A stretch of DNA of 64,000 nt from Phoronis australis (Eukaryota; Phoronida; Phoronidae). Every line of letters begins with the position of its first letter. Positions within the stretch are counted from its first letter, which is position 1. Below the pieces are notes generated by a model. The model was not told the DNA's origin. It did not search any database and worked only from the letters and a program-made list of their open reading frames with translations. Shown here one piece after another: positions 60,801-64,000 of this stretch. Made by a program: the position numbers and the translations under genes. Location: contig NMRA01000535.1 in the NCBI GenBank assembly GCA_002633005.1, positions 87,850 to 151,849 of the forward strand, given 5' to 3'.

Positions 60801-60989
60801 TTCCAAAACTAGGTCAATTGCACAATGCGATCATCTGCCTCCAGGAAAAGAGTTACAACTTCAGGTTGCGATAGTGCTATTAGAAGAGGAGATTGCTTAC
60901 TTGTCCAGGTCCACATCATGTGGATAGTGGATCTTCCTCAGAACAGCCTGCAGTTTGGAAATGTTGTTCTTTATATCACCTACAGACAT
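33800..60989 (-). CDS. CEP44: Centrosomal protein 44 (CEP44), nine coding exons
   Basis: A minus-strand gene assembled by eye from nine exons: 60989-60901, 59398-59251, 55505-55371, 52544-52343, 50793-50654, 50185-50129, 41649-41577, 35850-35625 and 33848-33800. Splice phases match at all eight junctions and give 372 aa without a stop, close to human CEP44 (about 390 aa). The N-terminal CEP44/CH-type domain is exons 1-3, the conserved RVTLLENQ segment is exon 6, and the conserved C-terminal tail spans exons 8-9. In known animals CEP44 sits in the proximal centriole, binds microtubules and acts in centriole-to-centrosome conversion. Exons 4 and 5 rest on splice sites and phase, not on clear homology, and an extra exon could be missed. 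An acceptor just before the ATG (TTTCCAG|GATG, edge 60990) implies a further 5'-UTR exon. Every intron larger than 1 kb except the last holds a repeat array or transposon. Confidence 0.88.
33849..34915. other. CEP44 intron 8, part without features
   Basis: AT-rich intronic sequence; nothing else recognised. Confidence 0.5.
34916..35113. repeat. 49-bp tandem repeat, four copies, in CEP44 intron 8
   Basis: Unit GCAACAGTTGTCACCGTGCT plus a CTACCTCACAAACGGAAT block. All three plus frames stay open for 80-100 codons as a by-product. Confidence 0.9.
35541..35621. repeat. 13-bp array beside the CEP44 exon 8 donor
   Basis: Seven TTTGTTCAT blocks in units of TTTGTTCATACAC or ATATAC variants. On the gene strand the units read GTATATGAACAAA or GTGTATGAACAAA, resembling the donor GTAAGTATATGAAC that they adjoin. 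Confidence 0.95.
35625..35850 (-). CDS. CEP44: CEP44 exon 8
   Basis: Acceptor TATCTTCTCAACAG|ATG, donor GATTT|GTAAGT. 74 codons, Pro/Ser/Thr-rich, ending FSSANRERVRRIND, which lines up with the helical C-terminal region of CEP44. A 13-bp tandem array starts four bases into the intron. Confidence 0.83.
36155..36250. repeat. 33-bp repeat, three copies, in CEP44 intron 7
   Basis: ACCTTGAACACTTGTATCAC plus ATAAAGAGATCTC, head to tail, the last copy shortened. Confidence 0.85.
36294..36450 (-). mobile_element. LTR-like fragment, same family as 58440-59165
   Basis: Matches 58440-58598 closely (CATATGTCCCGAATAAT, GGATAAATGAT, AAGGTCATTTATTA). On the minus strand it carries AATAAA and would be the 3' part of a long terminal repeat. 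It stops abruptly where the LINE fragment begins. Confidence 0.5.
36451..37322 (+). pseudogene. LINE: reverse-transcriptase C-terminal part plus C2H2 finger
   Basis: A 5'-truncated non-LTR retrotransposon in CEP44 intron 7, opposite in strand to the gene. It starts with a KTEVLLQPAPN segment, shifts frame near 36515, then reads VEHFKYLGSVISKDG, LLYGCESWTLYRRHIKKLE and LRWVGHIIRMEDYRMPGQLL, the usual C-terminal region of reverse transcriptases of this marine LINE group. A TAG stop at 37044 and a second frameshift precede the terminal zinc finger (CPTCARLCASRLGLQSHLRE-H), which this LINE family commonly carries. Three lesions make it inactive. The clade (RTE/CR1-like) is uncertain. The upstream endonuclease and RT catalytic core are missing. 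Confidence 0.85.
37323..39241. other. CEP44 intron 7, no coding feature
   Basis: Includes whatever is left of the LINE 3' tail and, at its right side, an undetermined length of gypsy LTR running down from 39296. Nothing else recognised. Confidence 0.45.
39242..39296 (-). mobile_element. Gypsy 3' LTR start with polypurine tract
   Basis: On the minus strand, AAACGAAGGGAGA (polypurine tract) is followed by TGTTGTATATGTG, a typical Ty3/gypsy LTR start, at 39296. It is downstream of, and collinear with, the integrase fragment. The far LTR end was not found. Confidence 0.55.
39342..39745. mobile_element. hAT-like non-autonomous element nested in gypsy
   Basis: Terminal inverted repeats CAGGCCTTTAT (39342-39352) and ATAAAGGCCTG (39735-39745), continuing imperfectly inward. 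It is flanked by identical 8-bp target duplications GGTACAGT (39334-39341 and 39746-39753). An 8-bp duplication with CAG-starting termini is the hAT hallmark. 404 bp with no coding capacity. Confidence 0.88.
39951..40706 (-). pseudogene. Ty3/gypsy integrase fragment
   Basis: Readable from 40706 (truncated, no start codon) as DLFQWNNNLYLLVVDYYSSF, SDNGPQYSSDEF and HYPQGNGKAQRSV, the integrase core, then the C-terminal region, with a TGA stop at 40035 and the same frame continuing to a second stop at 39951. The two catalytic Asp residues are present, but the third acidic residue (Glu in NG.AER) is Gln, so it could not act. Reverse transcriptase and protease regions are absent upstream. It lies in CEP44 intron 7 in the gene's own orientation. 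Confidence 0.88.
40707..41576. other. CEP44 intron 7, 5' part, nothing recognised
   Basis: No element edge or exon found between the gypsy fragment and exon 7. Confidence 0.5.
41577..41649 (-). CDS. CEP44: CEP44 exon 7
   Basis: Acceptor TTTTGTGTTGCAG|ACT and donor GCGAG|GTAAGT are both strong. 24 open codons plus one base, Ser/Glu-rich linker; phases fit exons 6 and 8. Confidence 0.75.
41650..42949. other. CEP44 intron 6, nothing recognised
   Basis: AT-rich intronic sequence without identifiable features. Confidence 0.5.
42950..43220 (-). repeat. Dispersed repeat R, copy without insertion
   Basis: Reverse complement of the sequence flanking the element at 48589-49685. Shared blocks include the inverted pair AAGATGGCGG/CCGCCATCTT, ATAAAAAATGCTCAAAGTTG, AAGTGCAACCAAG and AACATTGCAGGGT. 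Here the junction CTTGAATT-ATAAAAAATG is uninterrupted. Confidence 0.8.
43221..45065. other. CEP44 intron 6, no supported feature
   Basis: Several 60-70 codon frames occur; none has homology support. The minus frame at 43333-43551 contains MPRSGTQYF, faintly like a sulfotransferase P-loop, but is isolated. Confidence 0.4.
45066..47505. mobile_element. 2.4-kb element with long TIRs and GCGGAA/TTCCGC dyads
   Basis: The first and last roughly 200 bp are inverted copies (TTTTCTCAAAT, TTAGTCTCAAAGTGTGC, TTAATATCCACTTAGGGCC, AATTAGCATTTTCTTAATTA). Inside the left arm edge is a 20-bp array (45301-45548). The right half holds about 2.3 copies of a 335-361-bp unit. Near-palindromes GCGGAACNGTTCCGC occur in both arms and in every long unit. 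No transposase frame, so non-autonomous. Target duplication not resolved. Confidence 0.8.
45301..45548. repeat. 20-bp array of half-dyads, about twelve copies
   Basis: Unit TGTGCGGAATATTCCTCAAA. The array is bounded on each side by the perfect 16-bp palindrome TGCGGAATATTCCGCA (45263-45278 and 45533-45548). Confidence 0.97.
47506..48399. other. CEP44 intron 6, nothing recognised
   Basis: No supported feature; includes a poly-C run near 47888. Confidence 0.45.
48400..49830 (+). repeat. Dispersed repeat R, copy split by an insertion
   Basis: Left part to 48588 and right part from 49686 match the uninterrupted copy at 42950-43220 (opposite strand). The gap between them is exactly the Helentron-like element. 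Confidence 0.75.
48589..49685 (+). mobile_element. Helentron-like non-autonomous element, copy 1
   Basis: Bounded by comparison with the empty site at 42950-43220: it starts GCAACAAGAGCAACGCGGAG and ends with the hairpin CCACATATAAATATGTGGGC plus GC, with no target duplication. ATGCGCCCAC near the start is inverted as GTGGGCGCAT at the end. The interior carries A, B and C units of a satellite-like repeat (GCCACTAGG..GGCGC), three copies of a 25-bp repeat at 48957-49037 and a GGAC microsatellite near 49610-49645. No coding capacity. Class inferred from the terminal hairpin, internal arrays and lack of target duplication. Confidence 0.75.
50129..50185 (-). CDS. CEP44: CEP44 exon 6 (RVTLLE motif)
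   Basis: Acceptor TTGTTCTGTTTGTAG|GAG, donor ATG|GTAGGT, 19 codons in phase 0. ELKARVTLLENQLAIMMAM matches the conserved SRVTLLETEM-type helix after the CEP44 coiled coil. Confidence 0.8.
50654..50793 (-). CDS. CEP44: CEP44 exon 5 (linker region)
   Basis: Acceptor CCAGTACTGTAG|GTG (weak pyrimidine tract) and donor TGTCGG|GTGAGC. Its two leading bases complete the Gly codon left by exon 4, and 46 open codons bring the frame to phase 0 for exon 6. Rich in Ser/Thr/Pro, ending in a short Cys-Gln run. Supported by phase and codon content only. Confidence 0.55.
51025..52342. repeat. 27-bp array filling CEP44 intron 4
   Basis: About 48 copies of CCCAAGTAAGGTGTGTTCTA plus TCACTGG with many single-base variants and a few shortened units. 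It occupies about 1.3 kb of the 1.55-kb intron and runs directly into the exon 4 donor. Long open frames on both strands are by-products of the 27-bp period. Confidence 0.97.
52343..52544 (-). CDS. CEP44: CEP44 exon 4 (linker region)
   Basis: Strong acceptor (CTCCACTTTTTTGCAG|AGT) and an open frame of 67 codons plus one base, Ser/Thr/Gln/His-rich, ending CCCCGAG|GTACAC. No clear homology; it corresponds in place to the poorly conserved CEP44 linker. The donor sits inside the last unit of the 27-bp array that fills the following intron. Confidence 0.65.
52928..53707 (+). pseudogene. THAP-domain transposase N-terminal part
   Basis: ATG at 52928 begins MPHCCCVPRCTNYR, the first two zinc ligands of a C2CH THAP finger. 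One extra base near 53033 shifts the frame, after which DFWLVRVKN, VCGNHFLPSDY and LKKDAIPSVL supply the conserved Trp, the Cys-His pair and the AVPTIF-like end. A Ser/Thr/Pro linker follows, then a Cys/His motif (CQVCGEGV, CVTGHSGKW) like those of Kolobok-type transposases, running into the N gap. The frameshift could be a real mutation, a sequencing error or a missed tiny intron. The THAP finger would bind the element's own ends. Confidence 0.85.
53708..53854. other. Assembly gap (147 N)
   Basis: Run of N inside the Kolobok-like transposon. Its true length is unknown. Confidence 0.99.
54193..55370. other. CEP44 intron 3, part without features
   Basis: AT-rich sequence after the transposon; nothing recognised. 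Confidence 0.5.
55371..55505 (-). CDS. CEP44: CEP44 exon 3
   Basis: Acceptor TTGTTATTTCAG|GCATTG, phase 0. ALRDVFDYKPSLTKAQFL and GFAERKVIMCVDII are highly CEP44-like (family pattern LLRDxFxYKPxLTKxQF). The donor is placed at ATT|GTAGGT because this gives phase 0, as exon 4 needs; an alternative GTAG|GTGTTA is four bases on. Confidence 0.85.
55513..58145 (+). mobile_element. Helentron-like element, copy 2, with A-B-C arrays
   Basis: Same ends as copy 1 (AACAAGAGCAATGCGGAGCG at the start; CACATATAAATATGTGGGTG plus C at the end), 2.6 kb. The interior is about five higher-order units of roughly 440 bp, each made of three related parts starting GCCACTAGG: A (..CACTTGCTAAATTTAGTAAA..), B (..ACATACATGCCAATTTTCAC..) and C (..GGATAGCGTCATCTC..). 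It starts eight bases from CEP44 exon 3 and fills most of intron 2. Confidence 0.8.
58440..59165 (-). mobile_element. Probable solo LTR, interrupted
   Basis: On the minus strand it runs from about TGTCTTACTCC (near 59165) to GGCGATCA (near 58446), with AATAAA near 58550 as a polyadenylation signal. Its 3' part recurs at 36294-36450. Helentron-like copy 3 is inserted at 58599-58861. No internal retroelement genes adjoin it. The exact ends are uncertain. Confidence 0.45.
58599..58861 (+). mobile_element. Helentron-like element, copy 3, cut at an N
   Basis: Nearly identical to the first 262 bp of copy 1 (two differences seen), then stops at the single N at 58862, after which the LTR resumes. 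The rest of the element is probably missing from the assembly. Confidence 0.8.
59251..59398 (-). CDS. CEP44: CEP44 exon 2
   Basis: Acceptor TTTGTAG|GCTTG; the first G completes the Lys codon. It encodes LVMGETDVYLPIYHYIF and IELFGRTDLRFVENIYK, the core of the conserved domain. The exon ends ATATACAAG|GCAAGA, so the donor appears to be GC rather than GT; extending to the next GT adds about 12 residues absent from CEP44. Confidence 0.85.
59837..60113. repeat. 55-bp tandem repeat, five copies, in CEP44 intron 1
   Basis: Units begin CTACAGTATCATTCTGTCAC and continue AATGCACACCCTGTCATAC. Period 54-55 bp. Confidence 0.92.
60114..60900. other. CEP44 intron 1, nothing recognised
   Basis: No feature beyond scattered short frames. 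Confidence 0.5.
60901..60989 (-). CDS. CEP44: CEP44 exon 1 (coding)
   Basis: ATG at 60989; MSVGDIKNNISKLQAVLRKI matches the CEP44 N-terminus in spacing. It ends GACAA|GTAAGC, leaving two bases of a Lys codon. Confidence 0.88.
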
Positions 60990-60990
60990 C

Positions 60991-62233
60991 CTGGAAATGT
61001 AAATAGCCCAAACTGCATTTTCAATAACAACATTGCCGTAGATGAAATCACCAGAGTTGATATGACAGCCAAGTAAAAAATTAAACATGCCAAGACTCTC
61101 AAAATTTTAATGTGGGTACTCAAAATTTGAGCTTGGTTAGCCACCATGATCACATTGAGGTCACATAAAGGGTGAAAATGCTAACGTTTTAGCTGCTGGT
61201 GTTTTTGCATTGTGGTACTAGTAAGCAACAAAGCTCAAATTTTGAGAGTGCTTCATTCAAACAGACGAGGTGTTCACGAAGGGCTTATTTTTGCCAGCAG
61301 TTAGTCTGCTTTCTCATGACGAGTAGCTTATAAGCAAAATTTGATGACAAAACACGTAAATTGATAGATCTGCAACAGTTATGAAGGTACCTCACCCATG
61401 TGCAAGTTGCAGTGAAGTGTATGCAACATTGTTTGCAAAGAACAGTTGGTTGATGAATTATTGAAAAAGAAATTAGCCAATAAGCCATGCTCTGTTTCAT
61501 GGGGTATGGGGGAAAAACACTCTATGTGTTGTAAGATTCACCACATCCTGTGGGTTTAGTTCTACCGGTATTCACCACCACGGGTTATCTTTATGGAACA
61601 AGTTACCTGAATGCATAAGATGTTGCCAAGATCTCAATACCTATATCAATGAGTAAAGTCGCCATATATGCCAAGCTTGTGAATGCCAACTTTGCCTATG
61701 CTGTCAAATATTGTTTTGATGCTTGTTAAGTCATGTATCTTTGTATACTTTCTGTTCAGTGCTCTTCCACCTCTTTTGTACATATTCATTTCTCGTTTTA
61801 AATTGGGCACTTTTGCTGTTTTGCTGTTGAAATAAACATTTTCTTAAACTTACTTTACTATGGCCCTTGCCCTTGGCTGAAAGCTCACACATTTTATCGC
61901 TCCACAAATTTAGCAACAGAAAAACAGTACAATGCCAAAGACTGGGCCGAATTAGACAGCACATAGCCCATCAGGGTGATGCAATTGCCTAGGGCCGAAT
62001 GTGCACTAAATGGTAAAATTGATGTCGCATGCGCCAAAGCTTTGACCGCGAATTTGTTGCAATGTCGCTGGAGCGGGACATCGTGAATGGTATCAGAAGA
62101 AAGAACAATTGCTAATGGTTTGTTGAAACCTAGTTCTGTGTAAATTTATTGAGTTTTGTATTTGATATGGATGGCTGAAGTGACGCACCCGTGGAATTTC
62201 TAGTGGGGAGTTGCATACCTTGTAGTATTGTAT
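60991..62233. other. CEP44 upstream region
   Basis: Probably holds the intron before exon 1 and perhaps the first non-coding exon. Donor-like CAG|GTAACT (minus, near 61604) is possible but unsupported. Confidence 0.4.
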
Positions 62234-62711
62234 ATAGAGTATTGGGGACGATCAGAAGCTGAGGTCAATGCCTGTGGCTCGCACAGGATAATGCAGTCAA
62301 ACCAAAGCCAATCAGAAGGAAGGGCAGTGAAAATTCCCACTTATCTTTAGAAATGCGTGACTTCCTTTGTAAGCGTATTATTCACGGTATGGCGACAACG
62401 TTAGGCTAAATTTATGGATCACATTACGTCCGAATTTGATTCTTGTTGTTTGCGAGCAACCTTCACGACATCCTCATTTCTGCTGGTATTACAATTAAAT
62501 TCCGTCTTATCTCAGTTACATAGAGCTGAGAGCCATCGTTGCCGTGGATACAGATTTCCCTTCCTCAGGCATAATTAACCTGCCTCAAGCGCCTTACCAA
62601 GAACTAGAGTGTTGACGTTTGCAATCAGTCCACCTTTCTAGAAATTCGAACCACTCCCCACGCTCAATGCACAGGCGTCCTCAGCTTCTGATCGTCCCCA
62701 ATACACTACAT
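62234..62711. mobile_element. Inverted-repeat element, about 480 bp
   Basis: GTATTGGGGACGATCAGAAG plus CTGAGG at the left is repeated inverted at the right (near 62675-62706). A further partial direct copy (GTGTATTGGG..CTGAGGATGCCTGTGGCTC) follows the right arm after a TATATATA palindrome. No coding capacity; TA target duplication possible. Confidence 0.65.
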
Positions 62712-64000
62712 ATATATGTAGTGTATTGGGCCTGAGGATGCCTGTGGCTCAATGCTGGCTACGGGCCTGAGTAAGCCGTTAAGCGTTCGCGTTTCAAAGT
62801 AACGAAAAACGAACAAGTAAGGCAAACACCCAAAATGACTGTTTTTAAAATTGGAAAGTAAATATTAGTCGTCTTCAAATGTTTAACTGTATAGCATGTA
62901 CTGTCACAAAACAAATTTTCAACACTTGTACCTACACAGCTACATAGCCTACTATTACTTATTACTAACCTGCAAGGGAATCTTCTTTGTGAACACCTGT
63001 GATGTTCAAAGGTTGGCGGCAAGTTGGGGTTAGTGAATTTTCTATAGGAAGGGGTGAAGGATTACATCAAATCAGCAAGAAACACCCCTTAGCACAATAT
63101 AATACGATAACAAAGAATCCATTAAAATATTCTGTGAAACAGGGATAAATTTCGGCATTAGTAAAGATTATGTTACAATTTCGTACCTATTACTGAAAGT
63201 TTTATAGCCTTTCACCCGAGAAAATACAGTGAACTCTTCTAATTACCAAGTTATATTTATTAAAATAATTCAGAACACAAAATATCAATTTTAAGATATA
63301 TCAACTCCATTTTATATTCTAAATTTGTTAACTAATAATTTTGAGACAATTTGTAGCTTCTGTTAGGCCTAAATTTTGATTTTCTCATAAAGGTTTTGAG
63401 GCTTCTTAATCATCCAATCACAATCTGATAATATCGGTTACTGCCTTAATGTCAACAAATGGAGGTGACTTCCAAGTTCCACGTCATTTTGTCCAGGTTT
63501 TCGTAGTTGATGTCATTTTACAAGACATTTAGAGGTGCATATTGTTATCGGCATACGCTTTAAGGAGTTTAAGGGCCATGAATATCTGTGACTTCAGAGG
63601 GACGAAAGGCCGTGAGCGGTGAGTGTCTTGACAGGGCTCGACATAACGAGCTGCAGGTCGCATTTGCGACCTGAAATTTGGAAATGCGAGCTGAGATTTT
63701 TGTCAGCTCGTATAAAGTCGCAAAATGCGACCTGGAATTTCCAACGAATGCGAGCTGAGTTTTTACACTTCTCAACAGATACCTGGCAAATACAAAGCAG
63801 CTCTTGTTAATCCGACCGTTATTTGGTTGTTGCCAAATACAAGTTCAAAAGAACACTAACCGAGAACAGGCCTCCCGATGACTTGTAAGCAAGTCGCGTG
63901 AACATGGGATATGCAGAATCGATCTTTGACGCGTTTCATTGGCTAACACTTTCGGCCACTTTTGTAAATTCCCGGATTCGCCGAAGAAAGTTTCGGGCCA
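62712..64000. other. Right edge of window, no gene supported
   Basis: A donor-like CAG|GTTAGT (minus, near 62969) and an inverted CCAAT near 63940 could belong to the CEP44 promoter region; neither is proven. A palindromic repeat lies at 63654-63673. Confidence 0.4.
63654..63673. repeat. CAGGTCGCA/TGCGACCTG palindrome
   Basis: Perfect 9-bp arms around TT. Related pieces (GCGAGCTGAG, GCGACCTG) recur to 63760, suggesting a small dispersed element with repeated motifs. Confidence 0.75.

Overview
Eukaryotic (metazoan) genomic DNA, AT-rich, intron-bearing and dominated by transposon relics and minisatellites. There is no operon structure, and coding exons are separated by kilobases. The mix of a CEP44 orthologue, a TTAA-flanked THAP-domain transposon, gypsy, LINE and hAT remnants and many short tandem arrays suits a marine invertebrate, possibly a deuterostome such as a hemichordate, echinoderm or lancelet. 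The species cannot be fixed from the sequence alone.

Three protein-coding genes are supported, all on the minus strand. (1) 2269-3573 is an ankyrin-repeat protein in one coding exon (434 aa, ANKRD34/ANKRD63-like), with a probable 264-nt intron in its 5' UTR. (2) 27654-29075 is an unrecognised 473-aa coiled-coil protein, also in one coding exon. (3) 33800-60989 is a CEP44 (centrosomal protein 44) orthologue, reconstructed here from nine small exons whose splice phases all agree. The predicted protein is about 372 aa, against roughly 390 aa in human, spread over 27 kb.

Layout: 1-27 kb holds the ankyrin gene, then mostly empty sequence with small palindromic elements, an integrase relic (about 12.0-12.4 kb), a diverged satellite-like block (13.1-14.0 kb), a LINE C-terminal relic (14.4-15.0 kb) and several minisatellites (22.0, 24.8 and 26.4 kb). 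The coiled-coil gene at 27.7-29.1 kb abuts a 21-bp array. A cluster of arrays at 30.5-33.3 kb precedes the 3' end of CEP44. The CEP44 introns contain almost everything else: an LTR fragment, a LINE with a zinc-finger tail, a gypsy integrase fragment with a hAT-like element nested in its 3' region, a 2.4-kb element rich in GCGGAA/TTCCGC dyads, two full and one truncated copy of a Helentron-like element, a 27-bp array filling one intron, and a Kolobok-like THAP transposon with a sequencing gap.

The most interesting themes are tandem arrays and transposon ends that sit directly against CEP44 splice sites (one element end appears to supply a polypyrimidine tract), a probable GC-AG intron, and well-bounded, apparently undescribed mobile elements. 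Many short open frames at 60-120 codons are at the noise level for this length of sequence and were left out.
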